Source of the DNA: Lysobacter sp. CFH 32150
Lineage (GTDB): Bacteria; Pseudomonadota; Gammaproteobacteria; Xanthomonadales; Xanthomonadaceae
Reading direction: 5' to 3'
Length of the DNA: 64,000 nt
Assembly: GCF_022758295.1 (NCBI RefSeq)
Contig: NZ_JALDWJ010000007.1
Span: 62,001 to 126,000, forward strand
Every line of letters starts with the position of its first letter. The first letter of the stretch is position 1. Shown here one piece after another: positions 27,130 to 38,230 of this stretch. The position numbers and the translations under genes are program-made. The notes under the pieces are model-generated. The model worked only from the letters and a program-made list of their open reading frames with translations, was not told the DNA's origin and did no database searches.

Positions 27130-27558
27130 CGCTCCGGTCGCCTTGCCGGCAGGTGCATTCACCGATCCGGCGATTCCCGCGGGCTTCGCCCCGTTCGGCA
27201 TCCAGGCCCTCAACGGCAACATCTACGTCACCTATGCCCCGGCGCATCGCATCATCGCGTGGGGCTCAACGCACCGTGGGGCGTGGCGCAGGCGCCGGCG
27301 GGATTCGGTGTGTTCAGCAATGCGTTGCTGATCGGCAACTTCGGCGACGGCCGCATCAACGCCTACGAGCCTGTGTTCAATATCCCGATGGGTCCGCTGC
27401 GCGATCGCCATTTCCGCCCGATCCAGATCGATGGCCTATGGGGGATCGCATTCGGCAACGGGTTCCAGAATCAACCGGTCAACACGCTGTTCTTTGCCGC
27501 GGGGCCGGATCACGAGGAGCATGGACTGTACGGACGCCTGGGTCTGATTACGAACTGA
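27130..27558 (+). pseudogene. decayed TIGR03118 family gene (5'-truncated, internally deleted)
   Basis: Two frames carry consecutive parts of a TIGR03118-like protein. From about 27130 one frame reads PAGAFTDPAIPAGFAPFGIQ and ALNGNIYVTYA; about 75 bases later another frame reads LNAPWGVAQAPAGFGVFSN, GNFGDGRINAYEP and IDGLWGIAFGNGF, then AAGPDHEEHGLYG to a TGA at 27558. In intact family members some 30 residues normally join these blocks, and about 200 precede the first. So the gene has lost its 5' part, has an internal deletion and a frameshift. No start or ribosome site is left. It is a remnant, not a functional gene. Confidence 0.8.
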
Positions 27559-27584
27559 GGCTTGGAAGGTTCGCTGCTTGCCCA

Positions 27585-27616
27585 AAGAAAAACCCCGCCT
27601 CGCGGCGGGGTTTTTC
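27585..27616. terminator. bidirectional rho-independent terminator downstream of groEL
   Basis: Perfect 9-bp stem AACCCCGCC / GGCGGGGTT with a TCGC loop, flanked by A-rich sequence on the left and TTTTTC on the right. It can end transcripts from both directions: the remnant gene on the plus strand and groESL on the minus strand, whose stop is about 90 bases away. Confidence 0.9.
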
Positions 27617-27707
27617 GTGTGCCTTGGACGTCCGCCGTGTTGAGCGGCCAAAGGCCGTTCGAACACGGCGAGTTATCCGGCGTCGTAGGCGCCCGGATAA
27701 CGGGTAC

Positions 27708-29354
<1,647 letters not shown>

Positions 29355-29400
29355 TTACCTCAAGAGAATTTCGAAATAGAAAATTTGGTGGAAGCGACGA

Positions 29401-29688
29401 TCAGCCGAGCACGGCGAAAATGTCGTCTTCCTTCACCACCAGGTAGTCGGTGCCGTCGAGCTTCACTTCGGTGCCGCTGTACTTGCCGAACAACACTTTG
29501 TCGCCAACCTTCACCTTTGGTGCGCGGATGGTGCCGTTGTCGAAGGCCTTGCCTTCGCCGACGGCGACGACTTCGCCCTTGATCGGCTTCTCGGTAGCGG
29601 AATCCGGGATGACGATGCCGCCGGCGGACACCTTTTCTTCTTCCATGCGCTTGATGACCACGCGGTCGTAGAGCGGCTTGATATTCAT
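29401..29688 (-). CDS. groS: co-chaperonin GroES
   Basis: 95-residue co-chaperonin that forms the heptameric lid on GroEL. It starts [21 protein letters not shown], includes the mobile loop ([11 protein letters not shown]) and ends [17 protein letters not shown], all standard. GAGGG precedes the ATG by five bases. First gene of groESL; controlled by the promoter and operator at 29736-29762. Confidence 0.98.
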   Translation of the reverse strand: MNIKPLYDRVVIKRMEEEKVSAGGIVIPDSATEKPIKGEVVAVGEGKAFDNGTIRAPKVKVGDKVLFGKYSGTEVKLDGTDYLVVKEDDIFAVLG

Positions 29689-29735
29689 TGCAACCCTCTT
29701 AAGTGGTTGATTGGTCTGGGAAACGGTCGGCGATT

Positions 29736-29762
29736 CTAGCAGTCGCCCGTGACGACTGCCAA
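29736..29762 (-). promoter_or_regulatory. CIRCE-like HrcA operator overlapping a sigma-70 promoter of groES
   Basis: A 9-9-9 inverted repeat, TTGGCAGTC - nine bases - GACTGCTAG on the minus strand. It has exactly the architecture of CIRCE (TTAGCACTC-N9-GAGTGCTAA) but with compensatory C/G changes in both arms. The left arm begins with TTGGCA, which with TAGAAT 18 bases later makes a good sigma-70 promoter, so HrcA binding would block RNA polymerase. The transcript would start about 40 bases upstream of the groES ATG. No sigma-32-like promoter was found. Confidence 0.65.
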
Positions 29763-29774
29763 ACCCCGGCGCAG

Positions 29775-29794
29775 AAAAAGCCCGGCAAACCGGG
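29775..29794 (-). terminator. minus-strand terminator just upstream of the groES promoter
   Basis: On the minus strand CCCGG-tttg-CCGGG is followed by CTTTTTCTGC. It lies immediately before the groES promoter, as if to shield it from read-through of the transcript ending at 29842. A second terminator stands upstream, so a minus-strand transcript must exist there. Confidence 0.6.
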
Positions 29795-29841
29795 ACTGTG
29801 CAGAGATGCGGCCTGGGGACGCGCTTTCAAGCGACCGGGAA

Positions 29842-29872
29842 TAAAAAAAGCGCGCACATTGCTGTGCGCGCT
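29842..29872 (-). terminator. strong minus-strand terminator of the candidate structured RNA
   Basis: Perfect 10-bp stem AGCGCGCACA / TGTGCGCGCT around a four-base loop, with seven T residues after the stem on the minus strand. There is no minus-strand protein gene upstream within 300 bases, which points to a non-coding transcript. Confidence 0.85.
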
Positions 29873-29985
29873 CGGGAAAAAGGGGGAGGGCCATCCTGGC
29901 TGCGGATCCTTCCGCGGCTCCCCTGCAGAGCCGACTTCTTGTCGACGGCCCCAGCTTGCGCACGTCCTATAAAACTGTGAAGGGG
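29843..29985 (-). ncRNA. candidate structured small RNA upstream of groES
   Basis: No credible protein gene occupies 29763-30186, yet a strong minus-strand terminator is present. Just before it the minus strand can fold into a cloverleaf-like shape: closing stem GGGCCGUC/GAUGGCCC (29944-29951 with 29888-29895), hairpins CGAC-AAGAA-GUCG (29932-29944), GGCUC-UGCAGGG-GAGCC (29916-29932) and GCGGA-AGGA-UCCGC (29902-29915). Loops are GGA-rich, as in CsrA/RsmA-sequestering RNAs. The 5' end near 29985 is a guess; no clear promoter was seen. It does not match 6S, 4.5S, tmRNA or RNase P signatures I know. Confidence 0.45.
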
Positions 29986-30186
29986 GTCTGGACGGAAAAT
30001 AACGCCAGCATTGGTAGGCGAACGGCGTACAGCCAAGCCTGCACCTTGTAGGGGGCTCCAATTAGGCACCAAAAGCGGACATCCTCATGCGATTATCATT
30101 CACTCTGTGACTATTGGTAACTTTTTCGCTATTGCTAGGTGAAAACCCTGTGTAACGTCGTACCACCTGCCCGTCTCGGTACCTCC
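29986..30186. other. AT-richer control region of the XRE regulator gene
   Basis: No gene is seen. The stretch 30080-30135 is unusually AT-rich for this window. It contains TCAC-tct-GTGA (30100-30110) and a direct repeat CTATTG...CTATTG spaced 18 bases (30111 and 30129), plausible sites for a small HTH repressor such as the one encoded next. The promoter of the minus-strand RNA candidate may also lie at its left end. Confidence 0.4.
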
Positions 30187-30618
30187 ATGACCTCTCAACA
30201 CAGGATCCGCCTCGCCCGCCGCCACGCCAACATGTCCCAGACTCAGTTGGCGCAAGCCGTGGGCGTGCAGCGCAGTGCGGTCAGCCATTGGGAAGCGCCG
30301 CAGGGCAAGAACCCCAGCGTCAAACACCTGCGCGAAGTCGCGCTGGTCACCGGCGTGCAGTTCGAATGGCTGGTGACTGGCCGCGGCGAGATGACACCGT
30401 CGCGTGATGCGGTGCTGGACTCGGTCGCTGCGGTAGACGCGCTACTGATCGACGACCCGCTCGAGCAACGCCTGCTACTGGCCTTCCGCGAGGCGCCGAC
30501 CCGGGCGCGGCTGGCCTTGGTGGAAGTGGTGGAAGAGCTGGCGGCACAACGCACCGGACGCAGCCGCATACGTACCGGCGCGCCCCGGGTCGGACGGGAA
30601 TACGACTCTTTGAGCTGA
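30187..30618 (+). CDS. XRE-family helix-turn-helix regulator
   Basis: 143-residue cytoplasmic DNA-binding protein. The N-terminal HTH_XRE domain (about residues 5-60) reads RIRLARRHANMSQTQLAQAVGVQRSAVSHWE, followed by FEWLVTGRGEM, a typical end of phage-repressor-like domains that are stand-alone in Xanthomonads. The C-terminal part is helical with no known domain. ATG 30187 (MTSQHRIRLARRH) was chosen because the upstream in-frame extension to 30139 has no ribosome site. Target genes unknown; repeats in its own upstream region suggest autoregulation. Confidence 0.85.
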   Translation: MTSQHRIRLARRHANMSQTQLAQAVGVQRSAVSHWEAPQGKNPSVKHLREVALVTGVQFEWLVTGRGEMTPSRDAVLDSVAAVDALLIDDPLEQRLLLAFREAPTRARLALVEVVEELAAQRTGRSRIRTGAPRVGREYDSLS

Positions 30619-30697
30619 GTCCGTCAGCGCATACGGAGCGTGCCCCAAGCCGCTGCGGTTACGCTATGCGCCTCGTTCCGCGGTCTGACGCCACGCT

Positions 30698-31030
30698 GTG
30701 ACTGTTCTGGTCTGCTTCTGCACCTGTCCCGACGCCGATTCCGCCGCCCGCCTCGCCGATGCGCTGGTCGGGGAGCGTCTGGCCGCTTGCGTCAGCGTCG
30801 TGCCCGGATTGCGGTCGGTGTATCGCTGGCAGGGCGCGATCGAGCGCAGCGACGAGAGCCTGCTGCTGATCAAGACCAGCCGCGATCGCCTCGAGACGCT
30901 CACCGCGCGGGTGCGCGACCTGCATCCCTATGAACTGCCGGAGGTGGTCGCGGTCGAAGTCGCCGGCGGCCTATCCACCTACCTCGACTGGGTCGTCGAA
31001 CAGACTCGTCCGGATCACCCCCAGCCCTGA
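30698..31030 (+). CDS. cutA: divalent cation tolerance protein CutA
   Basis: 110-residue trimeric protein of the CutA1 family. The start is GTG (MTVLVCFCTCPDADSAARLA). The signature ERLAACVSVVPGLRSVYRWQG and the end HPYELPEVVAVEV...YLDWV are complete. The family is linked to copper tolerance, though the molecular role is unsettled. It lies just upstream of dsbD, the same neighbourhood as the cutA-dsbD pair of enterobacteria, where both matter for copper and periplasmic thiol homeostasis. Confidence 0.93.
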   Translation: MTVLVCFCTCPDADSAARLADALVGERLAACVSVVPGLRSVYRWQGAIERSDESLLLIKTSRDRLETLTARVRDLHPYELPEVVAVEVAGGLSTYLDWVVEQTRPDHPQP

Positions 31031-31048
31031 ACGATGCGATCCTGACTG

Positions 31049-33415
31049 ATGCGATTGATGACCCGATTACTGCGCTGCACCCTGGCGGCCACTGCCCTGC
31101 TGCTCGCCATCGTACCCGCGCATGCGGTCGACGAGGACGACTTGCTGCCGGTCGACCAAGCCTTCGTGCTCAGCGCGACCGCGCCGTCGCGCGAGCGCAT
31201 CGAGATCAGCTGGAAGATCGCCGACGGTTATTACTTGTACAAGCACCGCATCGGCGCGCAACCGACCGATTCGAGTTTCAAGTTCAATCCACTGCAGCTG
31301 CCTGCCGGCAAGCCGAAGCACGACGAATTCTTCGGCGACGTCGAGACTTATCACGGCGCGTTGACGGCGGTACTGACCGGAGCATCCGCGACCGGCGTCG
31401 ACGCGATCACGTTGAAAGTGAAATACCAGGGCTGCGCAGAGGCCGGCGTGTGCTATCCGCCGCAGACGCGGACGCTGACAGTCGCATTGCCGGCCGACGC
31501 CAACGTTGCAAGCGGCGATGACGGCCTCTCCGCGCTCGGACGCAGCCTTGCTGGCGGCAGCGCCGCACCGCTGCTCGGCACCGCGCCAACGGGTGGCACC
31601 GATGCACTGCCGTTACCACCGGAACAGGCGTTCGGGGTCGAAGCGATCGCCTTCGACGGCAACACCGTGCTGCTGCGCTTCACGCCGGCGCCGGGGTATT
31701 ACCTGTATCGCGACAAGACGCGACTGAAGCTCGACGCCAATGACGGAAGCGCGCTTGCCGGGATCTCGCTCGATCGCCCGCGCTGGCCCAAGGGCGTGTC
31801 GCACCGCGATGAGCACTTCGGCAACGTCATCGTCTATTTCGACCAGGTCGAAGTCCCGGTGCCGCTGCGCCGCGAACATGCCGACGCGGCCGAAGCCACG
31901 CTGACCGTCGGCTTCCAGGGCTGCCAGACCGACGGCATCTGCTATCCGCCGATGACGCGCACGCTGGCGTTGTCGCTGCCGGCTGGCACGGTCACGCCAA
32001 AACCAAAACCCGGCGAAATGCCTGCCGGTACGGTGACCGAGATCGCCGCGGCCGATGCTGGCGAAGCCGATGTTGCCAACTCGCCGTTTGTCGCTGGCGG
32101 CAGCGATGCCTTGCCGACCCAAGCGGAAGACTCCCGCCTTGCTGCTGCCTTGGCTGGCCCAAACAAGCTATGGGCCCTGCTCCTCTTCTTTGGCGGCGGC
32201 TTGCTGCTTTCGTTTACGCCCTGCGTGTATCCGATGATCCCGATCCTCTCCGGCCTCATCGCCGGCCGCGGCGAACGCATCGGCGCGCAGCGTGCGTTCA
32301 CGCTGTCGTTCGTCTACGTGCTGGCGAATGCGCTGGTGTTCACCGTCGCCGGTGTTGTCGCCGGCCTGGTGGGCGCGAATCTGCAAGCTGCCTTCCAGAC
32401 ACCATGGGTGCTGGTCGCCTTCGCCGGGTTGTTCGTTGCGCTGTCGCTATCGATGTTCGGCCTCTACGAGCTGCAACTGCCGGCGAGCTGGCGCGCACGA
32501 CTCGGCGAGCTCAGCGACCATCAGCGTGGCGGCTCGTGGGCGGGCGTGGCCACCATGGGCGCGTTGTCGGCATTGATCGTCGGCCCATGCGTGGCACCGC
32601 CACTGGCGGCCGCGGTCCTCTACATCAGCAAGACCCAGGATCCGGTCCTCGGCGGCGCGGCGCTGTTCCTGTTGGCGATGGGCATGGGTGCGCCACTGTT
32701 GGCGTTCGGCGTCGCGGCCGGCCGCGGGCTGCCGACCAGCGGGCCGTGGATGATCGCGGTGCAGCGCGTGTTCGGCTTCGTCTTCATCGGGCTGGCGATC
32801 TGGATGTTGTCGCGGATCCTGCCAGCGTCGTGGGTGCTGGCGCTATGGGGGCTGCTGGCATTGGCGATGGCGACGTGGCTGCTCTCAAATAGCACCAACT
32901 CCGCCGCCACCACGCCACGTACGCGGATGGCAGCGCGTTTCGCCGCCGTGGTGCTGGGTGTCATCGGCGCGGCGCAATTGGTCGGCGCGCTTGCCGGCGG
33001 ACGCGATCCATTGCAGCCGCTGGCCGGGGTGCTCGGCGCGCAACCCGCGCGCGAACTCGAGTTCAAACTGATCAAGTCCAGCGCCGACCTCGACCGCGAG
33101 ATCGACGCCGCGCGCGCAGCGGGCAAGCCATTGCTGTTCGACTTCTATGCCGACTGGTGCGTGGCCTGCAAGGAAATGGAGAAATACACCTTCACCGAAG
33201 CCAGCGTGCATGCCGCGCTCGCCGGCTTCGTGCTGCTGAAAGCCGATGTGACCGCCAACGATGCCGTCGACCAGGCGTTGATGCAGCGCTTCGGCATCAT
33301 CGGCCCGCCCGCAACCTTGTTCTTCGTCGATGGCGCCGAACGCCGCGAACTGCGGCTGATCGGCTTCGAAAAGACGGACGAGTTCGTCGCGCGCACACAA
33401 CGCGCACAGGATTGA
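31049..33415 (+). CDS. dsbD: thiol:disulfide interchange protein DsbD with duplicated N-terminal domain
   Basis: 788-residue inner-membrane reductase that passes electrons from cytoplasmic thioredoxin to periplasmic DsbC, CcmG and similar proteins. A signal peptide ends at AHA (about 26). Two nDsbD domains follow in tandem (about 30-155 and 185-320), each with its own redox pair (YQGCAEAGVCYPP and FQGCQTDGICYPP). The membrane domain carries FTPCVYPMIPILSG and GPCVAPPLAAAV. The C-terminal thioredoxin domain has DWCVACKEME. Most DsbD proteins have one N-terminal domain and about 560 residues. ATG 31049 or 31058 could start it. TlpA-like gene follows three bases later. Confidence 0.93.
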   Translation: MRLMTRLLRCTLAATALLLAIVPAHAVDEDDLLPVDQAFVLSATAPSRERIEISWKIADGYYLYKHRIGAQPTDSSFKFNPLQLPAGKPKHDEFFGDVETYHGALTAVLTGASATGVDAITLKVKYQGCAEAGVCYPPQTRTLTVALPADANVASGDDGLSALGRSLAGGSAAPLLGTAPTGGTDALPLPPEQAFGVEAIAFDGNTVLLRFTPAPGYYLYRDKTRLKLDANDGSALAGISLDRPRWPKGVSHRDEHFGNVIVYFDQVEVPVPLRREHADAAEATLTVGFQGCQTDGICYPPMTRTLALSLPAGTVTPKPKPGEMPAGTVTEIAAADAGEADVANSPFVAGGSDALPTQAEDSRLAAALAGPNKLWALLLFFGGGLLLSFTPCVYPMIPILSGLIAGRGERIGAQRAFTLSFVYVLANALVFTVAGVVAGLVGANLQAAFQTPWVLVAFAGLFVALSLSMFGLYELQLPASWRARLGELSDHQRGGSWAGVATMGALSALIVGPCVAPPLAAAVLYISKTQDPVLGGAALFLLAMGMGAPLLAFGVAAGRGLPTSGPWMIAVQRVFGFVFIGLAIWMLSRILPASWVLALWGLLALAMATWLLSNSTNSAATTPRTRMAARFAAVVLGVIGAAQLVGALAGGRDPLQPLAGVLGAQPARELEFKLIKSSADLDREIDAARAAGKPLLFDFYADWCVACKEMEKYTFTEASVHAALAGFVLLKADVTANDAVDQALMQRFGIIGPPATLFFVDGAERRELRLIGFEKTDEFVARTQRAQD

Positions 33416-33418
33416 TCG

Positions 33419-34012
33419 ATGCGCGGGATCACCAAGGTCGTCCTAGTCGCGCTGGCAGCCGGAGCGCTGGGGGCTGTCGCGGGCCTCGCCACGACCGGCC
33501 CCGGGCCACTGTTGCGCACTGAGTTCGGCCAACGTGCTCTCAACGCGTGGCTATCGCGCTCGGCTCCGGAGCCACCGACCGGCCTTGCGGTCGCCAGGCG
33601 CGGCGAGCCGATTCCCGCCTTCGGGCTCCGCAATCTGGCGCGGGACGTCGTCCAGATCCCCGGCGCATACGCTGGTCGACCATTGCTGATCAACGTCTGG
33701 GCGACTTGGTGTGGGCCCTGCCTGAAGGAAATGCCCGAATTGCAGCACTTCGCCGAACAATCCGGGAACAGCATGCAAGTGGTCGGCATCGCCTTGGATG
33801 ACGTCGATGCCGTGAGGGCCTTCCTGGGGCAGACCACAGTCACCTATCCGATCCTGCTCGACACGCCCGGTGCAGGCGATGCCGGAGTGCGTCTTGGCAA
33901 CCCAAAGGGCGTGCTGCCTTATTCGGTCCTGGTTTCGGCCGATGGTCGGCTGCTCAAGCAACGGATCGGGCCGTTCGCCACGGGCGAAATCGCAGGCTGG
34001 GCAAGGAATTAG
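33419..34012 (+). CDS. TlpA/ResA-like membrane-anchored thioredoxin
   Basis: 197-residue thiol-disulfide oxidoreductase. An N-terminal hydrophobic helix (about 5-25) anchors it in the inner membrane facing the periplasm. The active site is W97-C98-G-P-C101 in INVWATWCGPCLKEMPEL, with the cis-Pro segment GVLPYSVLVSADG. It likely receives electrons from DsbD, whose gene ends three bases before, and reduces apocytochrome c or other periplasmic cysteines. Substrate not identifiable. Confidence 0.9.
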   Translation: MRGITKVVLVALAAGALGAVAGLATTGPGPLLRTEFGQRALNAWLSRSAPEPPTGLAVARRGEPIPAFGLRNLARDVVQIPGAYAGRPLLINVWATWCGPCLKEMPELQHFAEQSGNSMQVVGIALDDVDAVRAFLGQTTVTYPILLDTPGAGDAGVRLGNPKGVLPYSVLVSADGRLLKQRIGPFATGEIAGWARN

Positions 34013-34115
34013 AGCGCTCACTCAAACAACTCCTTAAATCCAGCGAACTTCTGCGAACTGGACACCATCCACAGGTTCGCGCAGACTGCGCCTCCGCTCC
34101 CGGTCCTGTTCGCGC

Positions 34116-34562
34116 ATGGCGAAGCTGCTGGTCCTGCATGGCCCCAACCTCAACCTGCTCGGCACGCGCGAGCCGGAGATCTATGGCCACGCGACCCTGG
34201 TCCAGATCGACGCCGATCTCGCCCGCCGCGCCGAAACCGCCGGCCATACGCTGGAAAGCTTCCAGAGCAACGCCGAGCATGAGCTGGTCGAACGCGTGCA
34301 GGCCGCCCGCAGCGACGGCACCGCCTTCATCCTGATCAATCCCGCTGCCTTCACCCATACCTCGGTGGCGCTGCGCGATGCGCTGGCGGCGGTGGCATTG
34401 CCCTTCATCGAAGTGCACCTGTCCAACCCGCACGCGCGCGAACCGTTCCGCCACCACAGCTATTTCAGCGACCTCGCCGTGGGCGTGGTCGCGGGCTTCG
34501 GCCCGCTCAGCTACGGCCTCGCCCTGGCCGCGGCGGTGCACCGGCTCGACGCCAAAACCTGA
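34116..34562 (+). CDS. aroQ: type II 3-dehydroquinate dehydratase
   Basis: 148-residue enzyme of the shikimate pathway that converts 3-dehydroquinate to 3-dehydroshikimate as a dodecamer. Signatures: [20 protein letters not shown] (with the catalytic Arg and Tyr), [29 protein letters not shown] and [18 protein letters not shown]. The order aroQ-accB-accC is common in gammaproteobacteria. The 50-base gap to accB suggests co-transcription. Confidence 0.97.
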   Translation: MAKLLVLHGPNLNLLGTREPEIYGHATLVQIDADLARRAETAGHTLESFQSNAEHELVERVQAARSDGTAFILINPAAFTHTSVALRDALAAVALPFIEVHLSNPHAREPFRHHSYFSDLAVGVVAGFGPLSYGLALAAAVHRLDAKT

Positions 34563-34611
34563 TTCCAATTGACCCGCCTTCTTAACCGAAGGCCCGACCC
34601 AGAGGCCCGCC

Positions 34612-35091
34612 ATGGACCTGCGCAAAATCAAGAAGCTGATCGACCTGCTGGAAGAGTCGAACCTGGCTGAAATCGAAATCAAGGAAGGCGAGGAATCCGT
34701 GCGCTTGGCGCGCATGCCACGCGGCGGCGTCGCTGTCGCCGCGCCAGCACACGCGCCGCTGCACGTCGAGCACCGCGCCCCCGCCCCGATGCCGATGCAG
34801 TCGCCGACCGAGGCCGCCACCGGTGGCCATGCCAAGCCGCATTCCGACCTGCCGGAAGGCCACGTCGTCCGCGCACCGATGGTCGGCACCTTCTACGCCT
34901 CGCCCTCGCCTGACAAACCGGCCTTCGTCACCATCGGCCAGGCCGTCAAGGCCGGCGACACCCTCGGCATCATCGAGGCGATGAAGATGTTCAACCCGAT
35001 CGAAGCCGACGTCTCCGGCACCGTGCTCAAGGTGATGGTCGAGAGCGGCCAGCCGATCGAGTTCGATGAACCGCTGTTCGTGATCGGCTGA
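34612..35091 (+). CDS. accB: biotin carboxyl carrier protein of acetyl-CoA carboxylase
   Basis: 159 residues. N-terminal dimerising segment [21 protein letters not shown], Ala/Pro/His-rich linker (about 40-80), then the biotinyl domain with EAMKM, whose Lys125 carries biotin, and the protruding thumb ([11 protein letters not shown]). Carries CO2 between AccC and the carboxyltransferase for fatty acid synthesis. Followed ten bases later by accC. Confidence 0.98.
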   Translation: MDLRKIKKLIDLLEESNLAEIEIKEGEESVRLARMPRGGVAVAAPAHAPLHVEHRAPAPMPMQSPTEAATGGHAKPHSDLPEGHVVRAPMVGTFYASPSPDKPAFVTIGQAVKAGDTLGIIEAMKMFNPIEADVSGTVLKVMVESGQPIEFDEPLFVIG

Positions 35092-35101
35092 GGCGGGCGT
35101 G

Positions 35102-36469
<1,368 letters not shown>

Positions 36470-36530
36470 CGATGCTTGCTTCGGCAGGACTGACAGGCTT
36501 GAGATCATCATCTCGATCCAGCGACGTGAC

Positions 36531-37223
36531 ATGACCGACCCGCACCGCCGCCGCGAAGCCAAGCTGCAGCTCGACCATACCGTCGTTGGGATCGAGCTGA
36601 CACTGATCAGCATCATCCAGGGCCTGGCGCTGGGCGTGCTCGCGGCGAGTTCGGTGCAACCGCTGGTCGAATGGCAATGGCAGGTCTGGCCGTACATCGC
36701 GACCGGCCTGGTCGCGATCCTGATCTTCTGGTCGCGCTCGCTGATCCACACGTTGTCATTCATCGGTTGGCCATTGGAATTCGGCCACACCTTCATCTAC
36801 TTCGGCGCGACGCTGATCGAGGCGGTGGCGCTGAGCCAGGTCGCGCATCCGGAACGGTGGTTCGCGTTGAATGCGCTGTATGCCGTCGCAGTGTGGGGGT
36901 TGTACGCCTACGACCTCCAAGTGGTGCGGCGCCATGCCGATGACTTCCGCACTGCAGGCGAGCAGGCGCTGTTTGCGGACATCCTCCGTGACCAGCAGGC
37001 GAACATCCGCGTCCTGATGCCCGCGACCATCGCGCTGCAAGCCGGCGTGTGGTGGCTGATCCACGCGTATCCTGACCTCATGCTGCAACGGCAGTGGCAC
37101 CTCCTGCCGATCCTGCTCTCGTTGTTGCTGAGCCTGAATTACCTGTACGACGGCGTGCGCCTCCTGCGTCGCCGACGCGACTGGATCGTGGAACGCAATG
37201 CGCAGGAGCGCGCGGAGTCCTGA
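36531..37223 (+). CDS. multi-pass membrane protein of unknown function
   Basis: 230 residues with about six hydrophobic segments (for example [73 protein letters not shown]) and a basic C-terminal tail. I do not recognise a family. The N-terminal cytoplasmic stretch is charged ([14 protein letters not shown]). Its stop overlaps the prmA start (TGATG), so the two are translationally coupled, and it probably shares the acc transcript. Nothing in the sequence tells a function. Confidence 0.75.
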   Translation: MTDPHRRREAKLQLDHTVVGIELTLISIIQGLALGVLAASSVQPLVEWQWQVWPYIATGLVAILIFWSRSLIHTLSFIGWPLEFGHTFIYFGATLIEAVALSQVAHPERWFALNALYAVAVWGLYAYDLQVVRRHADDFRTAGEQALFADILRDQQANIRVLMPATIALQAGVWWLIHAYPDLMLQRQWHLLPILLSLLLSLNYLYDGVRLLRRRRDWIVERNAQERAES

Positions 37224-38140
37224 TGCCCTACCTCGAACTGACCCTCCGCTGCCGCGAATCCGAGCAACCGCGTTACGAAAACGCGCTCGAAGACGTCGGC
37301 GCCCTGGCGGTGACGCTGCTCGACGCCGACGTCGACACCCCGAACGAACACGCCATCCTCGAACCCGGCGTCGGCGAGACGCCGCTGTGGGGCGAGATCG
37401 CGTTGACGGCGCTGTTCCCGTTCGACGCAGACGCCCTGGTGCTGCTGGCAGCGCTTGAAAGTTTCGACCCGGGCCTGGACTGGTCGAACGCGGCGTTCCG
37501 CAAGGTCGAGGACCAGGACTGGGAACGCGCGTGGATGGACCAGTACGAACCGCTGCGCTTCGGCGCACGCACCTGGATCGTGCCGTGGAATCACGACTTG
37601 CCCGCGGAAGCGGATACGCCCGAGGCGGCGGTGGTGAGGCTCGACCCAGGCCTCGCCTTCGGCTCCGGCACGCATCCGACCACCTCGCTGTGCCTGCAAT
37701 GGCTCGATGCGCTGGCGACGGAAGGCGTATTGCAGGGCGTGACCGTGCTCGACTTCGGCTGCGGTAGCGGCATCCTCGCATTGGGCGCGCTCAAGCTCGG
37801 CGCTGCGCATGCGGTCGGCGTCGATAACGATCCGCAGGCCGTTATCGCCACGCACGACAACGCCGAGCGCAACGGTGTCGCCGACAAGCTCGATGTGTTC
37901 CTACCCCAGGACGAACCGGTCGCCACCTATCCCATCGTCGTCGCCAACATCCTCGCCTCCGCGCTCGACGCACTGGCCGAGACGTTGGCCGCGCGCGTCG
38001 CACCGGGTGGCCGCATCGCTCTGTCCGGCATCCTCGCCGGGCAGGAAGACGCCTTGCTGGAACGTTACGGCGCCTGGTTCGACGCGCTCGCCGTCGCGCA
38101 GGAAGGCGACTGGGTGCGCATCGATGGCATCCGGGCCTAG
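37223..38140 (+). CDS. prmA: ribosomal protein L11 methyltransferase
   Basis: 305-residue SAM-dependent enzyme that trimethylates lysines and the N-terminus of L11. The N-terminal substrate domain ([12 protein letters not shown]...) is followed by [33 protein letters not shown] and the SAM motif [20 protein letters not shown], then [14 protein letters not shown], all PrmA signatures. The ATG overlaps the preceding stop. Usual length is about 295 residues. Confidence 0.97.
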   Translation: MPYLELTLRCRESEQPRYENALEDVGALAVTLLDADVDTPNEHAILEPGVGETPLWGEIALTALFPFDADALVLLAALESFDPGLDWSNAAFRKVEDQDWERAWMDQYEPLRFGARTWIVPWNHDLPAEADTPEAAVVRLDPGLAFGSGTHPTTSLCLQWLDALATEGVLQGVTVLDFGCGSGILALGALKLGAAHAVGVDNDPQAVIATHDNAERNGVADKLDVFLPQDEPVATYPIVVANILASALDALAETLAARVAPGGRIALSGILAGQEDALLERYGAWFDALAVAQEGDWVRIDGIRA

Positions 38141-38230
38141 GGCCGGGGCGTGCGGAGAAGGTCCGGCGCTTTGAAAGCGGTCACGTTTGCCGCAGGCGAA
38201 AGTCCTGCGCGACATGTTTGAATAGGACGC

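Noticed and set aside
29890..29985. 4.5S (SRP) or 6S RNA for the candidate small RNA
   Set aside because: The GGAAGGA loop sits in a simple perfect hairpin without the asymmetric SRP loop; the molecule is too short and multibranched for 6S.
30085..30102. Fur-like GATTATCATTC sequence upstream of the XRE gene
   Set aside because: Only one half-site matches; the second half reads CACTCTG.
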